64,000 nucleotides of DNA from Isoetes taiwanensis (taxonomy: Eukaryota; Streptophyta; Lycopodiopsida; Isoetales; Isoetaceae): assembly GCA_021234155.1 (NCBI GenBank), contig JAJEKV010000036.1:13285426-13349425 (forward strand), read 5' to 3'. Position 1 is the first letter of the stretch; every line of letters begins with the position of its first letter. A model generated the notes under the pieces. It saw only the letters and a program-made list of their open reading frames with translations, was not told the origin of the DNA and did not search any database. The position numbers and the translations under genes were made by a program. Below, piece after piece: positions 22,985-31,761 of this stretch.

Positions 22985-23254
22985 ATCGCGGGCCGCTGAT
23001 CGCGCCTTACTAGAACTTCTATTGTTTTCATAAGTATAGCTGCTCAGCAAGATCGCGGCCGCGGTCTTGCTGAGCATAGATTTTCTTTCTTGCGATGTTC
23101 ATGAGTAGTAGTGTAGTAGGTCACTAGGATCGCGACCGCGATGTTCGTGGAGCGATGGAATTGTTTTCTTGTCGCGGCTTAGTCGCTACATCGCGATAGT
23201 GTGGAGTGATAGTGTGGAGTGCTATTTTAGTTGCTTGGAAGGATCGCGGTCGCG
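22985..23254. repeat. Cluster of ATCGCG palindromes of element 1
   Basis: Four sites occur within 270 bp: 22985-23004, 23052-23066, 23129-23142 and 23243-23254. The second is nested in a 34-bp near-perfect palindrome (23042-23075), whose arms read GCTCAGCAAGA and TCTTGCTGAGC. The variable central dinucleotide is GG, GC, AC or GT, while the ATCGCG/CGCGAT arms recur. The cluster lies in an intron or between divergent genes. Confidence 0.8.
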
Positions 23255-23660
23255 TTTCTCTTCAGTAGTTTATACATTTTCGTTCCACAACATTTTGCAG
23301 CCTATCAGGCTCTCACCACAGGCTTTTGTTTACAGCACTTGCTCTGTTTCGAGGACCGGATGTCGAACCCATCCGTATTATAACCCCTTCCAATGAAAGG
23401 AAATGGTGTATTGAGATTGCACAAGCCATACCGCGACATTAAAGGTGATCGCAGAAAGGACTCAGCGCCTGTTCCTCGGACCGAAAGAAACCCGAGGACG
23501 CTGAGCAAGTTGGCATAGTGGTAGCAATGTGGAAGGCACAAAGAACAATGTGCAAGATGCTATCATATGCAGCATTGAGGACACACAAGCATTGCAATTC
23601 CTCGAAAGTACATTTTGAAATGGCGCAATTATGATCCGTCCTTGATGACAACCAAAGAAA

Positions 23661-24470
23661 ATGAACAAGCCAGCACCACCGGGAAAAACGCCCCCACATC
23701 AGCCTAAGGATTATGGCTGGTTGTTGCCATCCTATGAATCTCTATCTTTGTCGAATAAAGGGAAACAGAGACATATTGGTAGGGTTCTCGGCATGCGAAA
23801 TGGTTTGTCTACGCACAAGAAGCCTCCAAGCCGTGCTTTGAAAGCAGCTCGACGAGAAAATGCCCTCCGTGATGGACACCAATTGGCTAAGAGCCGTGGC
23901 CAAGAAAAAGAGTGTGAAACCTATTGATACTTTGGGAGAGACGCCAAGACCAAAAAAGGTTGTTGAAGAACCGTAATCCACGATAAACCCCTCCCAGATT
24001 ATTAACCCTACTCTTCCTCTTGCTTTGAAGGCGCCAGATAGCACTACATCCGGGTGGATTTATTCCAAAAAACTCCCTCCTTTCAAAATTAACCTTAGAA
24101 ATCTCACACCTCGCCGACGATAGCCCGCAGCCCAGCCAGCTCAAACCCCCTCAACCTCCTCTAAACTAGCATTGACATGGCCCCACGCACTGCCATTCCA
24201 AATGAAGTTGAAGTTCAATCCGAAGAGGAACGAAGATGGCAGAGAGGAAACCACCTTCGGAAGCTTGAACAGGTTCAAAAGGTTTTACCCCTTAGGGGTT
24301 AATTGGTTTACAAAGATTTCTATTTTTGATTGTGAACCCGCACCAGCAAACTTGACACACGAATGCGGTCAAATGACCATGTTCAAACTCGTTAAAAGCT
24401 TCAAGACATACCCGACAGAGGGTCCTCACACTCGCCGACGCCGTGCCGCTTGACTCTATTACCGTGTAAC
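23661..24470 (+). pseudogene. Lys/Arg-rich hypothetical protein fragments of element 1
   Basis: Two plus-strand segments are open. The first (23661-23927) is rich in Pro, Lys and Arg, including MNKPAPPGKTPPHQPKDYGW. The second starts MAPRTAIPNEVEVQSEEERR at 24177, changes frame near 24290 and runs on to ANLTHECGQMTMFKLVKSFK. The second start resembles the MAPKDSLEK start of the exon at 22927, which may mean a duplicated gene. No family recognised. Frame breaks make any product doubtful. Confidence 0.3.
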
Positions 24471-24517
24471 GATTTCATTATCTTTTGGACACTCGTTATG
24501 TAGATTTGACTTGATGG

Positions 24518-25241
24518 TTGTCTATCTTTCGTGAGGAGGGTGACATGGAGCAATCCGTAAGATTTGAAGGGCAAGAAATTTTATATTATTTCGCAACCAC
24601 GATATTTGGCGCCGCAAAACTCCTTTGTTCTGGTCGTCGGCCGGTTGGAGCAAAGAAACTAGAATTTGCCAAAGTATATGCTAGAAGAAGATCGAGGGTG
24701 CTCAACGGAAATCTTACGCACAAGGAATATATAGAGTTGAGTATTCAATGCAACGGTAATTGCAAACACCGTGTACGAGAGCCACCGATTGAAAAACCGC
24801 AACAACTTCGGCCATCGGCACAAGGCTTATGGCTGTCCTCCACAAGGACCTATAGGGACAGCTACAACTTCAGCTTGGAAGGTATTTATTTATTTTCTAC
24901 TCGCCAACATCGCGGCCGCGATCTTGATGGATTTCCATGAAATTGCAACGACCACCTTGAAAGTGCAGGAGCTTAAGGATGAAAAACGATTCATTTTTAT
25001 GGATGAGAAGTTTTTTAAGAAGTTAATGGAAGTTGCCGGTCTGTGGGTGAGTCGTAAACTCAGTGACGACCATGGTGAGTTTCCGGACAAGCCATCTAAA
25101 GATTTCTTTAACAAGACCTGGCTCCGGATGCTACGAGGTATGTCGAATGCAGAGGTGTCACAGCTGCTCGATGAGATTATAGAAGGCAAGACGTATTTAA
25201 AGGTGCAGTCAGGTTATAGCGGGAGATTTGATTGCAAATAA
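24518..25241 (+). pseudogene. Hypothetical protein of element 1, possibly upstream part of the methyltransferase-like gene
   Basis: Open segments encode GRRPVGAKKLEFAKVYARRR and, in another frame after 24930, VQELKDEKRFIFMDEKFFKK followed by FNKTWLRMLRGMSNAEVSQL. The last part is helical and charged. It ends just before an AT-rich intron-like gap (25241-25565) and then the open frame at 25565. An ATCGCGGCCGCGAT palindrome at 24909-24922 lies between the two coding stretches, probably in an intron, because a GGTATTTATT donor-like sequence precedes it at 24881. No domain is identified. Confidence 0.35.
24909..24922. repeat. ATCGCGGCCGCGAT palindrome
   Basis: A perfect 14-bp palindrome matching the element-1 motif, placed in a likely intron. 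Confidence 0.8.
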
Positions 25242-25564
25242 CGGGCAACTGACATCAGAACCCTCACTTTTATGAGGCGGGTAAAAGCATGTTAGGGTGT
25301 CCCTTAAAAAGTATTATTTAGTGACTAAAAAGGTACCTAAAAAGGTAGCCAGGACTGGGTACTGGGTACCTGTATAATATCTCAATATAAGGTATGTTTT
25401 AGAACTTTTTATATATATATTGATCTCCGATAGCATTATCTTTATCTTAACTTTGAATATTACCATGTCCTTGACTTTTATTTTGGATTTTTGTATTAGT
25501 TTTAATGAAAAGAAAAATGAGAAAGTACCCAGTTCAGAAGTACCTAGTGTATGTACTTTTGCAG

Positions 25565-26740
25565 GTTCCAAAAGTGGTACACCCTAACATGCTTTTACCC
25601 AGGCGCGAAATTTTATCTTATGCCACAAATTTGCTGCAGAAGGATTTCGATAGCTGGGAGGAATTGCTTCAGGCTTTTCCTGATCTGAATGAACAGAGAA
25701 TACTGGATATATCAGATACCGATACAGAGTACGTGAAGGCTAACTATAACAAGGATCATACACAAGGTAACCTACCTGTAGCCTTTCTGGAGCCAATCAG
25801 GAATATTCTAAAGCCAGAAGAGGCTAGAAAAAGAAAGGAAAAGAAAAATATTGTCATAGCAGTGACGAAGGATGGCATCCCTACTTCCTCCCAAGTGTCA
25901 GAGAATGCGACATTGATATTCATTGACATCCGAGGGATAAACAAGGTATGGGATTGCAAGAAATACACAGATCTATTTACAAGGATAGCTACCATGACGA
26001 ATGCCAAAATTTATCACTTGGTTATTATCATGCGCTCAGTGAATTTGCCCAATTGCTTGTACAAATGTAAGCAAATTCAGCGGTGGGCTACCTATCTTTA
26101 GGTTCTTATGAAGAAATGGGATGGGAGAGCAAACGAAGGGTGAAAGAACATCAAGACTTTTATTAGTCATATGTGCATTAACAGGAGTGATGTTCGGGTA
26201 GCACCTGTGGATCCAACTGGAGCTGGAGCTTCGCCTATCTCCACACGGCAAGGCTCCTAAGTCAACACCATTGCCTCCAATGCCGCTAACAGGTAATGAA
26301 GATGCCGATGAGAAGATAAAAAGAAATTTCGACTCTTTTTACGTGCAAAACCAAGATTCAAATGGGCGGCAATGGAAGGAGATCTTGTATTGAAATGTCA
26401 CCAAAACCTCGTGATGCCTACCATATTGTTGAACAAACCGGGTGCCAACCGATGGTTGCGCTCGATTTCTTTTCGGCCGACAGCTTCTCGTGTTGCTCTT
26501 ATGCAAGGCAAAAGAGCGTGGCCTTCGAAAAGTTCAGGTAAAGTGTGCCGCTTTCGAGGGCGCTTCTTGGAAACGCTTGAGAAAATGGCCAATCAAAGTA
26601 TGGGGGGTTTGAAGAAGAAGAGAAAGCAGAGAATGTTGAGCCCGATCCAGCCGCCAACATTAGTATCACCCAAAACACGATCTCTATCAAACCCGGATTC
26701 CATTTTGGAGAACCTCGATGCTAAGTCCTACTGAAGAGAG
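25565..26740 (+). pseudogene. Possible DNA methyltransferase-like protein of element 1
   Basis: After a likely splice acceptor (TTTTGCAG at about 25564) an open frame runs for about 175 codons. It includes EILSYATNLLQKDFDSWEEL, then NIVIAVTKDGIPTSSQVSEN and ATLIFIDIRG. Frame changes follow. A later plus-strand frame at about 26410-26530 reads DAYHIVEQTGCQPMVALDFF and then SADSFSCCSYARQKSVAFE. The VALDFFSADSFSCCSYARQK order is reminiscent of the SAM-binding region (DFFSGSG followed by AxxxxR) of N4/N6 DNA methylases, and VAFEK could be the strand ending in an acidic residue. The match is from memory and weak. No DPPY/DPPW catalytic motif was found. Alternatives are an unrelated Rossmann-like protein or a DUF. 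Confidence 0.3.
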
Positions 26741-26904
26741 AATGGCGTAAACAAAGCGCTTTGCTTGAAGAGACCGAAAAGGTATAGAAGCCCCGGAGCC
26801 CACTTTTCAAAAATTGAGTGCACTTAATGAGAAGTTGATGGGTACATGCCTTTCTTGACAGCTAACATAAGTTTCAATACGTGGGTGTAGAACACATGGA
26901 AACG

Positions 26905-26975
26905 TAATTCACCAAAGACATGGAAGCGCACCAACAAAGACATGGAAGCGCAATAACAAAGACATGGAAACCGAC
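26905..26975. repeat. Short tandem repeat, about three copies of a CAAAGACATGGAA unit
   Basis: Units of roughly 20 bp, each with AAAGACATGGAA(A/G), repeat three times. They may fall in the 3' part of the preceding broken gene. Confidence 0.65.
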
Positions 26976-27405
26976 GAAGATGAGGTTCTTGGGACACAAG
27001 AGCATCGTGTACACGGCAAGAAGCGTAAGCTCTCTCATCCACGCCAGATTGCTAATGAATCGAGAAGGAACTTATAGGCGGAGCAAAGGTAAAGGGGATG
27101 ATGAAAAATGGGAGCCCGATTCACATCTGCAAATGCGATCGCAAACGCCATGGGTGTTCGTGATTCCGTGAGGTCACAGTTATTCGAGATGGACACAACA
27201 CAAGCTATGGAATTGGGTAGAGAGCATGTCAACCGCATTGGCCAATGAAATGGGTGTGATACCCCGATCAAGTATCCAAAACACAATCGAAATAATGAAT
27301 GTTGTATATTACTTCCTTCAATGGAAATTTTGGTTTCGTGAATATGTATTACCATATCTTTTGTCTTTAACCATAGCTTTTACCATATGTTTAATGCTAA
27401 AAATA

Positions 27406-27569
27406 ATCGCGACCGCGATCCTCTGTAGCAATTATATGGCTTTAAATACTGAATTTTTTGTGATATGCTTGCTCCTCGGTACCTTATTTTAACACAATGC
27501 TCTCATATGGTCTTAATAAAAGGCTCATTATTTTGTCTCCTTTCAGCTGCGAAACATCGCGTTCGCGAT
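27406..27569. repeat. Two perfect ATCGCG palindromes near the right end of element 1
   Basis: ATCGCGACCGCGAT at 27406-27419 and ATCGCGTTCGCGAT at 27556-27569. They are 150 bp apart in otherwise AT-rich DNA, after the last coding sequence. The element ends 220 bp later. Confidence 0.85.
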
Positions 27570-27792
27570 TCTTGCGATAAGTTTGTGCATTCCCTCCTAC
27601 TACCTTCTACTGGCGATGGACCTTTGCATGAGCTGTAAAAATTATATTTCCGTAGAACACTGAATCATTTGCAGAATTTGTGCAAAAAAACGCCAACTTT
27701 TACTCAGTTGGTAGCAGTTTTTGCACTGTATGGCTACCCGCTAACCTATTTCATGCTAAACGAGAATTCCAAATTTCTCTAATTAATGAAAT

Positions 27793-28649
27793 CATGCTTT
27801 TTAGGTCTAGATGTTGATATGAGTGCAGAAGTTATCAACTTTGCTCAGGTAGAGTTCCCTGATCCAAAAGAAAACAAGGCCTACCTTTGGTTTGATGGAG
27901 GTATGTCTAAAAAATTAGGGATTGCTTCTTCTGCTGCTATTCTGAAGGATGCAGATCTTAAGCTGATGACTAAGATAGGGAGAATTCATCCTAATATTTC
28001 TTCTAATGCAGCAGAGTATAGGGCCGTCATTGCAGGCCTACAGGAAGCAAGGTTCATGAATATTTCCTATATTGTTATCTATGGAGACTCACAACTCGTT
28101 TGCAAACAGATTTTGGGAGAATACCAAACAAAACATCAAGATATGGAGGATCTGAACACACAAGCTCGAGAATTGCTAACTTTTTTTGATCATTGGGAGA
28201 TTTATCATATTCCAAGGTCCAAAAACTTTGAGGCTGATTCTTTGTGCAGGAAAACACTCTTAGAGCATCTCTCTGAGGGAGCTATTGAGGAAGATGTCCT
28301 AGATGAAGATGAACTCTCTCAATTTCATCCTATCTTGACCATCAACCTAGCACAAGAGGAATCACACAAAGAACTTGAAGTTCATAAGGGAGGTATGTCC
28401 AGGACTTTGCAAATGGGAGATCTATATGATGAGGATTGCAAAGGTAAAATGATTAAGTACTTTGAAGATTGGGTGGATGTTTTTGCATGGGAATATTCAG
28501 AATTAAAAGGGGTTGATAGGAGCATTTGTGAGTTTGAGATAAAAGTTCGTGAAGATACTAAACCTGTCATGCAGAGATTGAGAAGAATTAATTCCTCACT
28601 CTTAGATCTTATCAAGCGTGAATTATTCAAAATGCAGGAGTCGTTTTGA
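27793..28649 (+). CDS. Second RNase H (archaeal-like type) and start of reverse transcriptase
   Basis: The frame begins after element 1. Residues from about 35 onward form a complete RNase H: YLWFDGGMSKK with the first catalytic Asp, then SNAAEYRAVIAGLQEA with the Glu, VIYGDSQLVCKQI with the next Asp, and HIPRSKNFEADSL with the last Asp. This is the archaeal-like RNase H seen as an extra domain in Tat-type plant elements. A linker follows, then VDVFAWEYSELKGVDRSI and PVMQRLRRINSSLL, the usual N-terminus of gypsy reverse transcriptase. So the extra RNase H lies before the reverse transcriptase. In the plant elements I know of, an extra RNase H lies after it. All four active-site acids are present, so this copy may have kept function longest. 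Confidence 0.85.
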
Positions 28650-29400
28650 TAGTTGACATTGTGAACCCTTCTTGGGTTTCTTGTATTGTTCCAGTTCTAA
28701 AAAAAGAATGGTTCTCTAAGAATATGTGTGGATTATAGAGATCTAAATAAAGCTACTTGTTAAAAAGATTGTTACCCTTTGCCTTTTTGAAGAAATCCTT
28801 TATGCAAGGGTCGGCAAGTCTATGTACTCATTTTTTGGATGGTTTCTCCGGTTTTAATCAGATTAGCATCAAAAGGAGGATCAGCCAAAGACATCCTTCA
28901 TTACTCCATGGGGAACTTATGCAATGAAAAGGATGCCTTTTGGCTTAATGAATGCCCCTGCTACATTTCGAGAGAGCTATGGATACCGTCTTTGCAAACA
29001 TGACTCTGAGCAATTCGAGTTTATCTTGATGATTTATGCTTAGGTAATTGATACAAGTGATCATATTTCGAGTTAACAAGGATATTTACATTGTGCGCAT
29101 GTGACCGGAGTTAATCTAAACCCAAAGAAGTGCATTTTTTTGGCATCCAAAGGCCAGCTCTTAGGCCATGAGGTTTCTGCTAAAGGCCTTCAAGTAGCTG
29201 AAGAGAAGATCATAGCTTTAAAAAAGCTTCAAACCCCCAGGACAATTAAAGAAGTCAAGGGATTTATGGGAATGACCTCTTTCTTAAGGGTGTATGTGCC
29301 TAATTTCTCTCACCTTATTAGTCCTATCTCTAAACTGACTAGAGTAGGCCAAGTTAGTAAAAGAGAAAGTAAATATAGGCCTGTTGTTTGGACTGATGAG
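28640..29400 (+). pseudogene. Reverse transcriptase core, multiply frameshifted
   Basis: The fingers/palm region is broken by stops and frame changes, but conserved blocks can be read in order. They are FLDGFSGFNQISI near 28830, KRMPFGLMNAPATF near 28925, and YLDD at 29022-29033, the catalytic metal-binding motif. Next come GVNLNPKKCIF and LLGHEVSAKGLQV, then LQTPRTIKEVKGFMGMTSFL, the usual thumb/connection sequence. A palm helix Phe-Gly-Leu motif is intact. The gene needs at least four frame corrections, so it is dead. Confidence 0.9.
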
Positions 29401-29880
29401 TGTGAAAAAGCTTTTTTGCAGATCATAGAGGCTATTTTCCATTCTACACTTTTAAAAACTCCAGACCTTTCATTACCATTTAAAGTTTATATAACCATTA
29501 CTAAAAAGGTCAGCCGGAGTTGCCATTTTGCAGAGATAGGCACCCCATTGCTTTTGCAAGCAAACAATGGTCTCAAACTGAAGAGAAGTATGCTAAGGTA
29601 GAAAGGAGTGCTGCTGCTCTCATCTTTTTGATAGAGAGACAGGGACATCTTCTACAAAAATCCCAAGCCACTATCTACATGCAGCAGAACCCCATGCCTT
29701 TTTTGTATGGTAAGAAATTAAAACCTAAGCTTCATAGGTGGGCTTGTAGGCTTCAATCTTATGATTTAAAGGTAAAGGTCATTCATGTATTGAACAATCC
29801 GAGTTTATACTTACCTGCTGCCTACTTTGAACATGAGGAGGTTGTACAAGAAGAAGAAATGACTAACCTTGTTGTAAATG
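29400..29880 (+). pseudogene. Resident gypsy RNase H, catalytic residues lost
   Basis: The normal gypsy RNase H follows the reverse transcriptase. It would begin DASDxGVGAVLxQ; here it reads KVYITITKK and then GAAIL-like sequence, with no Asp. The SKQWSQTEEKYAKVE helix keeps the Glu. The TDHxPL block is replaced by IYMQQNPMPF. The final HVxGxxNxxADALSR block reads VIHVLNNPSLYLPAA, again without Asp. Three of four catalytic acids are gone while much of the fold sequence is kept. This fits a domain kept as a structural tether after the second RNase H took over. Confidence 0.75.
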
Positions 29881-29899
29881 AGCAGGACTTGTCAACTAT

Positions 29900-31169
29900 A
29901 CAAGCTCAAGGTTGGCAACAACCTATTAGGAGGTTCCTTCAGTATCAAGAGATACCTTCTGAATTTTCAAAAAGCCAAGCTTACAAGTTTAAGTTAAAAT
30001 GTTTGACTTACTCCTTGGTTGGTGACATTTTGTGCAAGGTAAATAGGGATGGTGTACTCTTAAGATGTGTTGATGAAGATGAAGCTGCCCTGGTACTTGC
30101 TGAAAATCACAAAGGTATTTGTGGTGGTCATTTTGCAGCAGACACAACTGCCAAGAAAATATTGAGGTCTGGTTACTTTTGGCCTCATTTATTTAAAGAT
30201 TGTTATGATGTTATAAAGACTTGTCATCAATGCCAGATCTTTGGCATCCTCTTACAGGAATTGTCTCCCCTGGTCCATTTCAAGTTTGGGGATTGGACTA
30301 TGTTGGCCCTATCAATCCTCCATCCTCAGCCCAGCATGAATACGTTGTTGTGGCTACGGATCTGTTCACTAAGTGGTCAGAAGCAGCACCCTTAAGGAAA
30401 GCAAATGCCCATACTACTGCTAGATTTTTGCATGAGAATATTTGCTCTAGGTTTGGCATTCCTTTTAAAATTTTGCTTGATAGAGGCTCTACTTTTATTA
30501 ATGAGGTTATCAATTTCCTTGTTTCAAGCCTTAAGATCAAGCATGTGAAAAGCTCAGCCTATTATCCTCAAGGAAATGGCCAAGCTGAGTCTACTAACAA
30601 AGTGCTTAAGGGTATTTTGCAGAAAACAGTTTGCCAAAACCAAAGGGATTGGCACTTGAAATTATATGATGCTCTTTGGGCTCATAGAATTACTTCTAAA
30701 GCAGCTACTAATGCCTCACCTTTCAGTTTAGTATATGGAGTAGAGGCTGTCATTCCAGTCGAGTTAGAGATACCCTCTTTAAGGATGGCACTCAAGCTTG
30801 AGTTGGAGTTTTCTGAAGCTTTGAAGCACAGGTATGAAGTTCTGTTAAAATTGGATGAAGAAAGGTTTGTTGCAGAAAATTACAACTTGCTGAAGAAGGC
30901 TAAGAGTGCAGCAGCTTTCAAGGCTGCTCACAAACTACAAGATAAGTTTGCACCTATGGAATTAGTTTTGAAGTGGAATGCTGCAGATGAAGGAAAGCTT
31001 TGAAATTCCCTGGGAGGGTCCTTATCAGATTTTAGAGGAGGCTGGCTGCTCATCTTATAGATTGACAGATCGTGGTACAGGTTTAGAGTTGCCAAACCCT
31101 ATTAATATTCAACACCTTAAAAGATATTGGCCCCAGCATGCCTGCTTAAGCCTATTCACTTCTATATAA
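29900..31169 (+). pseudogene. Integrase with HHCC, DDE core and GPY/F C-terminal module
   Basis: The zinc-binding N-terminus is visible as ICGGHFAADTTAKKI, WPHLFKDCYDVI and CHQCQI. The core has GLDYVGPI (first Asp), KILLDRGSTF (second Asp) and YYPQGNGQAESTNKVLKG (Glu), so the DDE triad is intact. The C-terminus has WEGPYQILEEAG and LPNPINIQHLKRYWP, the GPY/F module common in gypsy integrases. Two frame changes (near 30230 and 30985) interrupt it. No chromodomain is visible. Integrase joins the cDNA to the target, here producing the CCTAT duplication. Confidence 0.92.
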
Positions 31170-31724
31170 ATATTTGTTCTAGCTTAGAATAGGTTAGTTT
31201 ATAGCTTAAAGTTGAGGCTTTAAAATTTCTTTTGATTTGCATATTTCCTTTGAGGTTTAATAGTGTTTGTTTCTGTTTAGCTGCAGGGATGTGTCCACAG
31301 GGGACAAGACTTTGATTATTACCTCCTAATGAGTTCTATGTTGTCATGACAGAGCCATTTGTTAAAACATTTCATCTGTCTTCTAAACTGGCTTATTCCT
31401 CATAAGACCTTGCTTCCTCCTTGGAGTTCTAGAGTGCTATCCATATATAATCTTCCATATCTTGCTTGGCACTCATGCTAACTTTGATTTTACTGTCATA
31501 TGCAGGTTCATTCTTTTCTCTTCCATTTCCATCTGCCTATAAGTTGCCTTACATTCCATTTCAGCCTTCTATCCTTTCATTATCATTCCCTACAATGCTC
31601 TGCACCACATTTCCACCATAGCAGAGTTCATTTCATACTCATACCACTCACTTTCATTATTCTACATCATTCTCACACCGCACCAAAGATGTCCAAGATC
31701 CTCAGTCTAAGTTTACATCTGTTA

Positions 31725-31761
31725 GGCTGAGGGGACCAGCCTATTCTTTCCTTTGAGGAGA
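31725..31761 (+). promoter_or_regulatory. Probable polypurine tract
   Basis: A purine-rich stretch, GGCTGAGGGGA at about 31725, and TTGAGGAGA directly before the 3' LTR could prime plus-strand synthesis. The second is better placed because it abuts the LTR. Confidence 0.45.

Larger units (their letters stand above)
17032..27792. mobile_element. 10.8-kb nested DNA element with palindromic CpG-rich motifs (element 1)
   Basis: The ends read ATTTCATTAATT and AATTAATGAAAT, a perfect 12-bp inverted repeat with weaker similarity inward to about 20 bp. CATG lies directly outside both ends (17028-17031 and 27793-27796). Removing the segment plus one CATG rejoins the protease to the extra RNase H of the host retrotransposon, though with a one-base frame difference. 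It carries duplicated small TATA-box genes, a minus-strand gene with a DUF7869-like GHT..DID motif, and plus-strand genes including a possible methyltransferase. At least nine copies of ATCGCG-NN-CGCGAT or close variants are scattered through it. A 4-bp target site with these ends does not match a superfamily I can name confidently. Confidence 0.8.

Noticed and set aside
15004-31761. Endogenous virus integration
   Set aside because: The element between the LTRs has only retrotransposon domains, with no envelope-like gene. The 17-27.8 kb insert and the 52-64 kb element show no capsid, DNA polymerase, packaging ATPase or movement protein that I can recognise, and they have introns and transposon ends. 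A giant virus origin was considered because of the intergenic palindromes but is not supported.
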